Source: Streptomyces sp. NBC_01298 (GTDB lineage Bacteria; Actinomycetota; Actinomycetes; Streptomycetales; Streptomycetaceae). From it: a stretch of DNA of 64,000 nt. Under the pieces are notes generated by a model. The model was not told the DNA's origin and made no database searches. It saw nothing but the letters and a program-made list of their open reading frames with translations. The DNA lies in NCBI RefSeq assembly GCF_035978755.1, contig NZ_CP108414.1:4712001-4776000 (forward strand), in the 5' to 3' direction. Positions 43,982 through 54,134 of the stretch are shown here, piece by piece (positions within the stretch are counted from its first letter, which is position 1; every line of letters starts with the position of its first letter). The position numbers and the translations under genes are program-made.

Positions 43982-44007
43982 TTGCGGCGGCGCCCGCGTG
44001 CGGTGGG

Positions 44008-44487
44008 TCAGCCCAGGTCGGGGGCGTGCATCGCGCGCACGCCCTCGATGTTGCCGTCGAGGTAGTGGCGCAGGGACAGCGGGACGAGGTGCACCGCGGC
44101 GATGCCGACGCGGCTGAAGGGCACGCGGACGATTTCGTACTCGCCCTCGGGCTCGTCGATTTCGGGGCCGTGCCGCCGGCTGGGGTCCATGGATTCGAGA
44201 TGGCAGACGAAGAAGTGCTGCACCTTGACGCCGGTCACTCCTCTGTCGGCGATGTGCTCGACGGTGTCGACGAAGCAGGGCACGACATCGGTGATCTTCG
44301 CGCCGAGTTCTTCGTCGAGCTCTCGGTGGAGGGCGTCGACGACGGTCAGGTCCGAGGGCTCCACACCCCCGCCGGGGGTGAGCCAGTAGGGGTCGACGCC
44401 GGGTTTGGTCCGCTTGATGAGGATCAGGTCGCCACCGTCGAGCAGGATCGCGCGGGCGGTGCGTTTGACCACTGGACGTTCGGTCAT
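44008..44487 (-). CDS. NUDIX hydrolase
   Basis: A 159-residue NUDIX protein. The core motif GGGVEPSDLTVVDALHRELDEELGA matches Gx5Ex7REUxEExGU with a near-standard spacing (G at about residue 40). It hydrolyses nucleoside diphosphate-linked compounds; the substrate is not predictable. An extra C-terminal segment, including HLVPLSLRHYLDGNIEGV, follows. The ATG at 44487 was preferred to a longer open frame. It is convergent with the flavohaemoglobin gene. Confidence 0.88.
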   Translation of the reverse strand: MTERPVVKRTARAILLDGGDLILIKRTKPGVDPYWLTPGGGVEPSDLTVVDALHRELDEELGAKITDVVPCFVDTVEHIADRGVTGVKVQHFFVCHLESMDPSRRHGPEIDEPEGEYEIVRVPFSRVGIAAVHLVPLSLRHYLDGNIEGVRAMHAPDLG

Positions 44488-44605
44488 GGGAGAAGAGTGG
44501 CCCAGACTTCCGCTTCTGAAACGCCTGCCGGTGAAACCCGCCGGGCGGGGCACCGGGCGGGCCGAGCCGCCCCAGGGCGTGCTCGGACCGCCGTCGGCCG
44601 GCCGG

Positions 44606-45769
44606 TCAGCTCTTCCGGGACGCCAGCTCGAGCGCTCGCAGCACGTCCGCGACCAGGTCCTCGGTGTCCTCGGCCCCTGCGGAGAAGCGGATGAATCCCT
44701 CGGGCACGTCGTCGCCGCCCCACCGCCGGCGGCGCTCCGCGGTGGACCGGACGCCGCCGAAACTGGTGGCGTCCTCGACGAGCCGCAGGGCGGCCATGAA
44801 CCGTTCCGCGTACGCGCGGTCGGCCAGGGTGAAGGAGACCACGGAGCCGAAGCCGCGCATCTGCCGTGAGGCCGTCTTGTGGGACGGATCCGACGGCAGG
44901 CCCGGGTAGCGCAGCCCGGTGACGTCGGCGCGGTCGCGGAGGGCCTCGGCGACGGCGAGCGCGTTGGCCCACTGGCGCTGGGCGCGCAACTGGATGGTGG
45001 ACAGGGACCGGTGGGCGAGCCAGGCCTCCATGGGGCCGGGGATCGCGCCGACCACCTTGCGCCAGCGGCGGATGCCCGCGGCGAGTTCGGCGTCGCGGCA
45101 GACGACGTAACCGAGCAGCAGGTCGCCGTGGCCGGTCAGCCCCTTGGTGCCGCTGGCCACCGAGAAGTCGGCACCCAGTTCGAGGGGGCGCTGGCCGAGC
45201 GGGGTCGCGAGGGTGTTGTCGACGGCGACGAGGGTTCCGCCGGCGTGCGCCGCGTCCACGAGGCGTCGTATGTCGCAGACGTCGAGTCCGGGGTTGGACG
45301 GGGTCTCCAGCCACAGCAGGCGGGCTCCGTCGAGGACCGAGAGCTGGGCGTCCTCTCCGGTGGGTGCGGTGCGCACGTGGACCCCGTACGCCTCCAGCTG
45401 CTCCCGTACGAGGGGCAGCACCTGGTAGCCGTCGTCGGGCAGGACGACGGTGTCGCCGGCACGTGCCTGGGAGAGGAGTACGGCGGAGACCGCGGCCATG
45501 CCGGAGGCGAAGACGACCGTGTCGATCCCGTCCAGGCCGGGGGCCTCCAGCTCCCCGATGGCCTGCTCCAGCAGGGTCCAGGTGGGGTTGGTGTCGCGGG
45601 CGTAGGCGTAGGGGCCCTCGACGTCGCCGGGCAGGTGGAAGTGGGCGGCGAAGACGGGGCCGGGCAGCGGCGGCTCGTTCTTGACGGGCTCCGGCAGACC
45701 GGCGCGGACGGCGACGGTGCCGTCGCCGAGCCGCTCCCGTCTCGGGGTCGCGGGGTCGGGGGCGCTCAT
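44606..45769 (-). CDS. Cystathionine gamma-lyase-type PLP enzyme
   Basis: A 387-residue Cys/Met-metabolism PLP enzyme. It starts MSAPDPATPRRERLGDGTVA and has FASGMAAVSAVLL near the N-terminus. The cofactor Lys is in SGTKGLTGHGDLLLG (about residue 190). SSAER-type substrate sites and FIRFSAGAEDTEDLVADV close the domain. It could be a gamma-lyase, gamma-synthase or methionine gamma-lyase; sequence alone cannot decide. The start overlaps the upstream phosphatase stop (ATGA), so the two are coupled. Confidence 0.85.
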   Translation of the reverse strand: MSAPDPATPRRERLGDGTVAVRAGLPEPVKNEPPLPGPVFAAHFHLPGDVEGPYAYARDTNPTWTLLEQAIGELEAPGLDGIDTVVFASGMAAVSAVLLSQARAGDTVVLPDDGYQVLPLVREQLEAYGVHVRTAPTGEDAQLSVLDGARLLWLETPSNPGLDVCDIRRLVDAAHAGGTLVAVDNTLATPLGQRPLELGADFSVASGTKGLTGHGDLLLGYVVCRDAELAAGIRRWRKVVGAIPGPMEAWLAHRSLSTIQLRAQRQWANALAVAEALRDRADVTGLRYPGLPSDPSHKTASRQMRGFGSVVSFTLADRAYAERFMAALRLVEDATSFGGVRSTAERRRRWGGDDVPEGFIRFSAGAEDTEDLVADVLRALELASRKS

Positions 45770-46257
45770 GGGGTGTGCTCCTTCACGGCTTCGCTTACGG
45801 CGGCCAGCAGGCCGGGGCTCGCCGCCTCGACCAGCTGCAGGCACTCCTCGAATCCGTCGAGGGAGCCGTAGTAGGGGTCCGGTACGTCGGTCTGGCCGGC
45901 GGAGGCCGCCGGGTCGTAGGACCGCAGCAGCCGGACCTTGGCGGCGTCCTGTGGGGTGGGGGCGAGCGCCCTCAGGTCGCTCAGGTGCCCGGCGTCGAGC
46001 GCGATGACGAGGTCGAGGCCGGCGAACCAGGAGGCCCGGAACTGCCGGGCCCGGTGGCCCGACTCGTATCCCGCGGCCTCCAGGACGGCCGCGGTGCGCG
46101 GGTCGGCCCCGTCCCCCTCGTGCCAGCCGCCGGTGCCGGCGCTGTCGACCTCGACCAGGCCCGAGAGCCCGGCGTCGGCCACGTGGGAGCGGAAGACCGA
46201 CTCGGCCATGGGCGAGCGGCAGATGTTGCCGGTGCAGACGAAGCACACGCGGTACAT
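45766..46257 (-). CDS. Low-molecular-weight protein tyrosine phosphatase
   Basis: A 163-residue phosphatase with the P-loop VCFVCTGNICRSPMAESVF (CxxxxxRS nucleophile loop; in this family CTGNICRSP) at residues 4-22 and the general acid in DVPDPYYGS (Asp, about residue 127). It removes phosphate from tyrosines; Streptomyces homologues influence antibiotic and morphological regulation. It is the first gene of a two-gene unit with the PLP enzyme. The ATG start at 46257 is clear; the longer upstream frame overlaps the next gene. Confidence 0.93.
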   Translation of the reverse strand: MYRVCFVCTGNICRSPMAESVFRSHVADAGLSGLVEVDSAGTGGWHEGDGADPRTAAVLEAAGYESGHRARQFRASWFAGLDLVIALDAGHLSDLRALAPTPQDAAKVRLLRSYDPAASAGQTDVPDPYYGSLDGFEECLQLVEAASPGLLAAVSEAVKEHTP

Positions 46258-46268
46258 GGGCCCCTGCT

Positions 46269-46652
46269 TCAGTTCTTGTCGGGCAGGACCATGTTCAGGG
46301 CCCAGGAGACGACGGAGATGATCAGGGCGCCGACGATCGCCGACCAGAAGAAGTCTTCGACGTGGAAGCTGAGGTCGAACTGCTTCGCCAGCCATGAGGT
46401 CAGCAGCAGCATCGCCGCGTTCACCACGATGGTGAAGAGGCCGAGGGTGAGGACGAACAGGGGCAGCGAGAGCAGCTTCACCACGGGCTTGACGATGAGG
46501 TTGACCAGGCCGAAGATCAGCGCGACCAGGATCAGGGAGAGCGCTTGGTGGCCCGTGCTGCTGTCGTCCTCCAGCGTGATGCCCGCGACGAGCCAGATGG
46601 CGACGCCCAGGGCTGCCGCGTTGGCGAGGGTCTTGACTACGAAATTCGTCAT
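46269..46652 (-). CDS. Phage-holin-family small membrane protein
   Basis: A 127-residue protein with four hydrophobic helices (NAAALGVAIWLVAGITL, SLILVALIFGLVNLIVKPVV, LFVLTLGLFTIVVNAAMLLL, SAIVGALIISVVSWALNMVL). This is the pattern of the phage holin 4/Mycobacterial holin-like DUF family, present on many chromosomes without phage, so a lysis role is not implied. ATG at 46652. It lies 11 bases upstream of the phosphatase gene and probably shares its transcript. Confidence 0.82.
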   Translation of the reverse strand: MTNFVVKTLANAAALGVAIWLVAGITLEDDSSTGHQALSLILVALIFGLVNLIVKPVVKLLSLPLFVLTLGLFTIVVNAAMLLLTSWLAKQFDLSFHVEDFFWSAIVGALIISVVSWALNMVLPDKN

Positions 46653-46741
46653 GTGTCTGATCGTTGCAGAGATGGTCGCGGTGGAACATCTGCTGATCTG
46701 CGGATGCTTGCCGGACGAGAGAGCACAAGGGGTACGAAAAG

Positions 46742-47059
46742 ATGAAGGCCTTCCGGCTGGACGCGCTAGAGGCCGAGCGGGCCGCGAACGAGGGTGCCTA
46801 CCTTCAGTTCCTGCGCGAGCGGAACATGTCGGTCGGGCTGTACGCACTGGACGCCGGGCAGAGCGACCCCCAACAGCCCCACGGCCAGGACGAGGTGTAC
46901 TTCGTGGTGAGCGGCCGGGCCTCGATCACCGTCGGGGAAGAGACGACGACGGTCGCCAACGGGAGCGTGGTCTACGTGCCTGCCGGGGTCCCGCACAAGT
47001 TCCACCACATCACCGAGAACCTGAAGGTCATGGTCGTCTTCTCTCCGCCGGAAGGGTGA
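46742..47059 (+). CDS. Cupin-domain protein
   Basis: A 105-residue single cupin barrel. Motif 1 reads PHGQDEVYFVVSGRASITVG (one His, Glu-type metal ligands) and motif 2 is VVYVPAGVPHKFHHI (Pro, His). Such small proteins bind a metal or small ligand; no enzyme role is predictable. It is divergent from the holin-like gene, with a 89-bp promoter gap. Confidence 0.85.
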   Translation: MKAFRLDALEAERAANEGAYLQFLRERNMSVGLYALDAGQSDPQQPHGQDEVYFVVSGRASITVGEETTTVANGSVVYVPAGVPHKFHHITENLKVMVVFSPPEG

Positions 47060-47225
47060 ACGGCTCCCCTGGGCCTGAGGGGCCTGAGGGTCCGCGGCAT
47101 CCTCCCCCTAGGGGGAGGATCAGGGGAGTACAGGGGCTCGCGGGCCCCCGCCGGGCGCCGCGGCCTCCTAGCATCGAGAGCAGGAAGTCACGGACCGTAC
47201 GCACTAGGAAGAAGAGGTCGAGGAC

Positions 47226-47453
47226 ATGGAAGGCATCCGAGGGATATTCGAAGGCATGCCCTGGTGGGTCAAGTGGGTCGCCGTTCCGCTGCTGGTGCTG
47301 TTCGTCTTCGGTGGTGTGATCACCAGCATCATCGGTGCGCTGATCGGCTTCCTCTTCAAGGCGCTGCTCCTCGTGGCCCTCGTCGGCGGTCTGATCTTCG
47401 TCGTCAGGAAGTTCAAGGGCACCGAGTCGAAGTCCTCCGCCGGGGAGTGGTAG
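47226..47453 (+). CDS. DUF5326-family small membrane protein
   Basis: A 75-residue protein with an N-terminal amphipathic part (MEGIRGIFEGMPWWVKWVAV) and two hydrophobic segments, ending in the basic RKFKGTESKSSAGEW. It matches the pattern of the short, actinobacteria-specific DUF5326 membrane proteins of unknown function. GAAGAAGAGG lies just upstream. The gap 47060-47225 holds GC-rich hairpins but no gene. Confidence 0.75.
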   Translation: MEGIRGIFEGMPWWVKWVAVPLLVLFVFGGVITSIIGALIGFLFKALLLVALVGGLIFVVRKFKGTESKSSAGEW

Positions 47454-47711
47454 AACTGGCGCAACCAGGGTCACACCGGGATTAACCCAGCTGAGGGAAC
47501 GTGAAGCCCTAAACCGCTCACAGCCCGGGAATCGGCGGATAGAGTGGCAATCTGTGCTGTTCCCTGGGCACCGAACGCCGGTAGTGCCGCTCTGACCTGC
47601 GGTTCTGTGTTAAAGCCACCGAGCACGACCCCCAGGAGTCACGGCGCACGCGGGGGCGGCCCCCGCAGGGCGGGCCCCCCCACGGCCCGCCGCCACGCCT
47701 GGGGGTGAGCT

Positions 47712-48482
47712 TTGTCTTCGGTTCACAATGCCGGTGTGCCGACTCTGATCGGTTCGGTGCAGCGGGCGCTGAGGCTGCTCGAAGCGGTGGGCTCCCATAG
47801 TGAGGGAGCCCCGGCGAAACAACTGGCGCGCGAGGCCGGGCTCCCGCTTCCCACCGCGTACCACCTGCTGCGCACCCTGACGCACGAGGGCTATCTGCGA
47901 CGGGAGAGCGGAGTCTTCGTTCTGGGCGACGCCGCCGGCCGACTGGCCGGTGGGGGGCTTCAGCAGAAACGTCGCAGCATGATCCTCGACTCCCTCGCGC
48001 ACTTCCGCGACGCGGTCGGGGCCCCCGTCTACTTCGCGGTATACCGCGAGGGTGAAATCGAGGTCGTCGGTGTCTCGGACACCCCGGCGCACCCTGCCTG
48101 CGAGGAGTGGGCCGATTTCCGCGAGACCGGCCACGCGCACGCCATCGGGCAGTGCCTGCTGGGCCAGCTCGACGAGAAGACGCGCAAGGACTACTACGAC
48201 CGGCACCCGGTCGAGGCCATCACCCAGTACACCGTGCGGGATCTGCAGGCTCTGGAGCAGCGGATCGGCTCCATGGAGCGGATGCAGCCGGTGACCGAGC
48301 GGCAGGAATACGCCCTGGGTACGGTGTGCGCGGCCATCCCGATCACGGCCGGCGACACCGCCGCGACCATGGCGATTTCTCTCCCTCTGCACCAGGAAAA
48401 TCGATTGCTGTATGCGGTCGATCGGCTACGGAGTGAAGTAGGCGCGCTGTTGAGCACCCTCTCGTTCTCTATCAGTATCTGA
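47712..48482 (+). CDS. ssgR: IclR-family regulator, SsgR
   Basis: A 256-residue IclR protein with an N-terminal HTH (LIGSVQRALRLLEAVGSHSE and LAREAGLPLPTAYHLLRTLT) and a C-terminal effector domain (about 75-250). It sits 97 bases upstream of ssgA, the arrangement known in S. coelicolor, where SsgR activates ssgA during sporulation. The start codon appears to be TTG at 47712 after GGGGGTGAG; GTG 47736 is an alternative. The 47454-47711 gap contains a GCGGGGG/CCCCCGC hairpin and must hold the promoter. Confidence 0.9.
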   Translation: MSSVHNAGVPTLIGSVQRALRLLEAVGSHSEGAPAKQLAREAGLPLPTAYHLLRTLTHEGYLRRESGVFVLGDAAGRLAGGGLQQKRRSMILDSLAHFRDAVGAPVYFAVYREGEIEVVGVSDTPAHPACEEWADFRETGHAHAIGQCLLGQLDEKTRKDYYDRHPVEAITQYTVRDLQALEQRIGSMERMQPVTERQEYALGTVCAAIPITAGDTAATMAISLPLHQENRLLYAVDRLRSEVGALLSTLSFSISI

Positions 48483-48579
48483 AAACTCACTCCTTGTGAT
48501 CTGCAAGCGCTTCCACCACTCTTGTCAAGAGGGCCTTGGGGGATCATTCCTGGCCACTTCCACTACAGCGGGGTAGGCA

Positions 48580-49029
48580 ATGCGCGAGTCGGTACAGGCA
48601 GAGGTCATGATGAGCTTCCTCGTTTCCGAGGAGCTCTCGTTCCGGATTCCGGTGGAACTCCGGTACGACGCTCGTGACCCCTACGCAGTCCGCCTGACCT
48701 TCCACCTTCCCGGAGATGCGCCCGTCACCTGGGCGTTCGGCCGGGAGCTCCTTCTGGACGGCATCAACAAGCCGTGCGGCGACGGCGATGTCCACATCGC
48801 TCCGACCGACCCGGAGGAGCTGTCCGATGTCCACATCCGGCTGCAGGTAGGCGCAGACCGGGCACTCTTCCGCGCGAGCGCGGCGCCACTCGTGGCGTTC
48901 CTCGACCGTACCGACCGGATCGTTCCGCTCGGCCAGGAGCGCAACCTCGGGGACTTCGAGGAGAACCTCGACGAGGCGCTCGACAAGATCCTCGCGGAGT
49001 CGCAGCAGAACGAGCAGAACGCGGGCTGA
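48580..49029 (+). CDS. ssgA: Sporulation-specific cell division protein SsgA
   Basis: A 149-residue SALP-family protein that marks sites of septation and branching in Streptomyces. It starts MRESVQAEVMMSFLVSEELS and contains FRIPVELRYDARDPYAVRLT and PGDAPVTWAFGRELL, which are diagnostic. The C-terminal ~35 residues are acidic and more variable. It follows ssgR on the same strand. A start at the second or third methionine would shorten it by nine to ten residues. The protein is specific to sporulating actinomycetes and so supports the taxonomic call. Confidence 0.95.
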   Translation: MRESVQAEVMMSFLVSEELSFRIPVELRYDARDPYAVRLTFHLPGDAPVTWAFGRELLLDGINKPCGDGDVHIAPTDPEELSDVHIRLQVGADRALFRASAAPLVAFLDRTDRIVPLGQERNLGDFEENLDEALDKILAESQQNEQNAG

Positions 49030-49089
49030 CCGAAGCCCGGCCTTACGTCCGCTGACCAGGGCGTGCCGGCAAGCAGTACGGCACCATCC

Positions 49090-49121
49090 GCATCAACGCA
49101 TCAACGCATCAACGCATCAAC
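49090..49121 (+). repeat. Four tandem GCATCAAC repeats
   Basis: The 8-mer GCATCAAC occurs four times in a row (49090-49121). The array is flanked on both sides by GCACCATCCGCATCA-like copies. It is in the 213-bp convergent gap between ssgA and the YibE/F gene. No gene is seen there; variable copy number between strains is likely. Confidence 0.8.
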
Positions 49122-49242
49122 GCACCATCCGCATCACCACGCACCACGGCTCAGCGTGCCGACGCGCTGAGCGCTCCACCCTGCCGTTCCTCACGACCGG
49201 CCGCGTGCGCGAACTGACCGGCCGCGCCCGCCGGTCCGCCAT

Positions 49243-50649
49243 TCAGCGCTTGCGTCGCCGGCCCCGGCCGCCGCGGAGCGGCCCCGAGGCCGCTGTGGCC
49301 GCCGGGGATTCCGCGCGGTCGGCGGACACCACGAGTGCGGCCAGCGCCGTCGTCACGGGTACCGAGGCGACCAGTCCGATCGAGCCCACGAGGGTACGTA
49401 CGATCTCCTCCGCCACCAGCTCGCTGTTGGCCACCGAACCCATGCTGCTGTTCGCGATCGAGAACAGAAGAAGCAGGGGCAACGCCGCGCCCGCGTACGC
49501 CAGTACCAGGGTGTTCACCACCGAGGCGATGTGGTCGCGCCCGATGCGGATGCCTGCCCGATAGAGCCCGCGCGGGCCCATCGACGGGTCTGCCTGGTGG
49601 AGTTCCCAGACCGCCGAGGTCTGAGTGACGGTCACGTCGTCGAGTACGCCGAGCGATCCGATGATGACACCCGCAAGCAGCAAACCGCTCATGTCGATGT
49701 TCGGGTAGAGCCCGTGGATCAGCCCGGTGTTGTCGTCCGTGTTGCCGCTGAGGAACGCCCAGTCGATGAACAGGGAACCCAGCAGGCCGATCAGCAGCAG
49801 CGAGATGATGGTGCCGAGGACCGCGACCGAGGTACGGGCCGTCAGCCCGTGGCACATGTAGAGCGCGATCAGCATGATCGCGCTGGCTCCGACCACGGCC
49901 ACGACCAGAGGATTCGACCCCTGCAGGATCGCCGGGAGGATGAACAGGGTCAGCACAGCGAAGCTGACGACGAGGGCGATGAGCGCGAACAGCCCGCGCA
50001 TCCGCCCGACGAGGACGACCGCGAGGGCGAAGATGCCGGCGAGCAGGGCCATCGGCAGCTTGCGGTTCACGTCGATCACGGAGTACTGGAGATCCCGGGG
50101 CGCGTCGGGGGCGTAGGCGACCACCACGTCCTGGCCGTCCGTCAACTGTCGTGGTGCGCCCGGCTGGACGATCTCGAAGAACTCGCGTCCCTTGTCGGGA
50201 CCGCTGCCGACCCTGATGGTGGCCTTCTTGCACTCGCCGTTCTGTTCGGCGAGAGCCTCGCGCCCCTCGGGAGTGGAGGTGTCGCCGGTGGCGGGCACCT
50301 GAGCGGCGTTCACGGATTTGCAGTCGACGTGCTGGAGCGCGACGACCGTTCCCTGCTGGGTCTGCCGGTCGAAGCCCACTCCGGTGCGCGCGTGGTCCGG
50401 CGCACCGCCGGGCCAGAGCACCGCCATGCCGATCACGACGGCGGCCGCGAAGGGGATCAGGACGGCCGCGATCACCTTGCGCAGGTGCTTCGAGACGGGG
50501 GCCGCCGGGCCATGGCTGTGCGTGTGGCCGTGGGAGTGTCCGGGAGCGTGGCCGGGCGAGTGACCGGGATCGGCGTGCGCGTGGCCCGAGTGGTCGGTGT
50601 GACCGGCGGGATCCGTGGGGTCGGTGGGGGGCTGCGGCGAGGACGTCAC
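49243..50649 (-). CDS. YibE/F-family membrane protein with His-rich N-terminus
   Basis: A protein of about 468 residues with a His/Gly/Asp-rich N-terminal stretch (about residues 12-48, some 13 histidines), a membrane helix (VIAAVLIPFAAAVVIGMAVL), an extracytoplasmic domain, then some seven helices including GRMRGLFALIALVVSFAVLT and LGVLDDVTVTQTSAVWELH, both typical of YibE/F. The function of the family is unknown. The His-rich part could bind metal. GTG 50649 (VTSSPQPPTDPT) is preferred over GTG 50682; neither has a strong ribosome-binding site. The C-tail is basic. Confidence 0.85.
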   Translation of the reverse strand: MTSSPQPPTDPTDPAGHTDHSGHAHADPGHSPGHAPGHSHGHTHSHGPAAPVSKHLRKVIAAVLIPFAAAVVIGMAVLWPGGAPDHARTGVGFDRQTQQGTVVALQHVDCKSVNAAQVPATGDTSTPEGREALAEQNGECKKATIRVGSGPDKGREFFEIVQPGAPRQLTDGQDVVVAYAPDAPRDLQYSVIDVNRKLPMALLAGIFALAVVLVGRMRGLFALIALVVSFAVLTLFILPAILQGSNPLVVAVVGASAIMLIALYMCHGLTARTSVAVLGTIISLLLIGLLGSLFIDWAFLSGNTDDNTGLIHGLYPNIDMSGLLLAGVIIGSLGVLDDVTVTQTSAVWELHQADPSMGPRGLYRAGIRIGRDHIASVVNTLVLAYAGAALPLLLLFSIANSSMGSVANSELVAEEIVRTLVGSIGLVASVPVTTALAALVVSADRAESPAATAASGPLRGGRGRRRKR

Positions 50650-50730
50650 TGGCTGATCATCGCAACAGATGAGGGGGCCCACTGTTCAGCACGCCACACA
50701 TGACGCTAGCGTGGGGGCTACTTTGCACAA

Positions 50731-52648
<1,918 letters not shown>

Positions 52649-52671
52649 CCCCCCGTCCCGGCACATACGGA

Positions 52672-52705
52672 CGGCCCGCGACACCGAGGGGGGAGTCGCG
52701 GGCCG
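52672..52705 (+). terminator. Terminator after thiC
   Basis: CGGCCCGCGAC (52672-52682) pairs with GTCGCGGGCCG (52695-52705) around a 12-base loop and is followed by CCGTTGCG. It begins 24 bases past the thiC stop. Confidence 0.85.
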
Positions 52706-52761
52706 CCGTTGCGTACGTCGTGTCGTGTCGGGCCGGGCAGGTACCGGTCCGGCGCGCGAGG

Positions 52762-53874
52762 TCAGGCGAAGGCCCGGGAGCCCACGCCCAGCTTGCGGCG
52801 GGCGAACTCGAGGTTCGCGAGGACCCGGTCCTGCTGGTCGTCGGGCAGTTTGCCGTCCTGGAGCAGGAGTTCGCAGCAGTCCAGGGACTCCTGGTACTCG
52901 CCGGCCCAGTAGGCGGCCACCGCGAGTTCGTCGAGCGCCCGCCAGTCGTGCCACGCGAACTCGACGAAGAGGATGTCGTCCGGGCGCGGCACCCTCACCG
53001 CTTGCCGGGCGAACAGGTAGGCGAGGGGCCAGCGGTTTTCGAGGCGGCAGAGCCGGGCGAGATCGCCGAGCGCCTCGACGCGTGAGGGGCGGCTCTCGTG
53101 TGCGCGGAGGTAGCGGTCCATCACCTCGGCCGACGGCCTGTCGAGGGTGACCGCGAGCCGTGCGGCGTAGAGCCGCGCGCAGTAGGTCTCCTCGGCCCAG
53201 CCGCCCATGGCGACCCGGTGGTCGTAGGCGTCGAGTGACTTCTCCGGCTCGCCCGCGTCGCGCCAGCTCTGGGCCAGGTAGAAGGCGTACCGGGTGTTGT
53301 CGGGCTCCTTCGCGAGGCCCTCGGTGAGGACTTCCGCGTCGCGCAGGTACTTCGCCCGCTGGCCCTCTTCCCGGAAGCGGGCCCCACCGCCGACGGAGAG
53401 GATGTTGAAGCCCTCGATCACGTCGCGGCCGTACTCGGTGCCGCAGTCGATGTACTCGTGGAGCACGCCCACGTACCGCCAGGGCAGCCGGGTGGAGACC
53501 AGCGCCGGCCGCCAGTGGACGATCGGACCGTCGTGCAGCGCGACCTGGTACGCGTCGTGCGTCAGGTCCGGCATGCGGAACCCGGGCCGGATCTGCATCT
53601 CGTCGTCGCCGTCGATGAACAGAAGGTAGTCCGCGCTGGAGCGCGCGAGTTCGACCGCCTCGCTGCGGCTACCGTCGAAACCCTTCCACGGCCGCTCGTG
53701 AAGGGTGCCGGGCAGGTCGGCGAAGCAGTCCCGGATGACGTCCTGGGTGCCGTCGGTGGAGCCCGTGTCCACGATCACCCAGGTGTCGATCAGAGGGCGC
53801 ACCGACTCCAGGCACTTCCGGATCGTGGGCGCCTCGTTCTTTACGATCATGTTCAGGCAGATGGTCGGCCTCAC
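52762..53874 (-). CDS. Family 2 glycosyltransferase with C-terminal TPR-like region
   Basis: A 370-residue protein. The GT-A fold covers about residues 1-190: TICLNMIVKNEAPTIRKCLE start, DTGSTDGTQDVI, and the DxD in LLFIDGDDEMQ. The second half (about 195-350) has repeating helix pairs such as YAFYLAQSWRDAGEPEKSLD and EFAWHDWRALDELAVAAYWA, resembling TPR. No membrane segment is obvious, so it would be cytoplasmic. Sugar donor and acceptor are unknown. It starts with GTG at 53874 after GAGAGGG, divergent from the collagen-like gene. Confidence 0.85.
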   Translation of the reverse strand: MRPTICLNMIVKNEAPTIRKCLESVRPLIDTWVIVDTGSTDGTQDVIRDCFADLPGTLHERPWKGFDGSRSEAVELARSSADYLLFIDGDDEMQIRPGFRMPDLTHDAYQVALHDGPIVHWRPALVSTRLPWRYVGVLHEYIDCGTEYGRDVIEGFNILSVGGGARFREEGQRAKYLRDAEVLTEGLAKEPDNTRYAFYLAQSWRDAGEPEKSLDAYDHRVAMGGWAEETYCARLYAARLAVTLDRPSAEVMDRYLRAHESRPSRVEALGDLARLCRLENRWPLAYLFARQAVRVPRPDDILFVEFAWHDWRALDELAVAAYWAGEYQESLDCCELLLQDGKLPDDQQDRVLANLEFARRKLGVGSRAFA

Positions 53875-54134
53875 CGCAGCACCCTCTCGTCGGACGGATC
53901 GCGGGCGACGTTAGGGAGTGCGGCTGCCGATGGGTCGGCGGCACGCCGGTGGCGCTACCACCCGGTGGGCGGCGGAGCAGCCGTTCGGGGGCGTCTGATA
54001 AGCCGTCCTGCTGATAAAAACCCCGGCCATCTCAAGATTCGGGCGGCGCCGTCCGTAAGTCCCAAGGACGTTCGAACTCGCAGCCGGGGCGGCACCCGTT
54101 CCGGCTCGCATTCCGTTCCGAAGGAGCGCTGCAG

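Noticed and set aside
46269..46652. Evidence for a prophage from a holin-like gene
   Set aside because: No integrase, capsid or attachment site is nearby, and such holin-like proteins are common on actinobacterial chromosomes.
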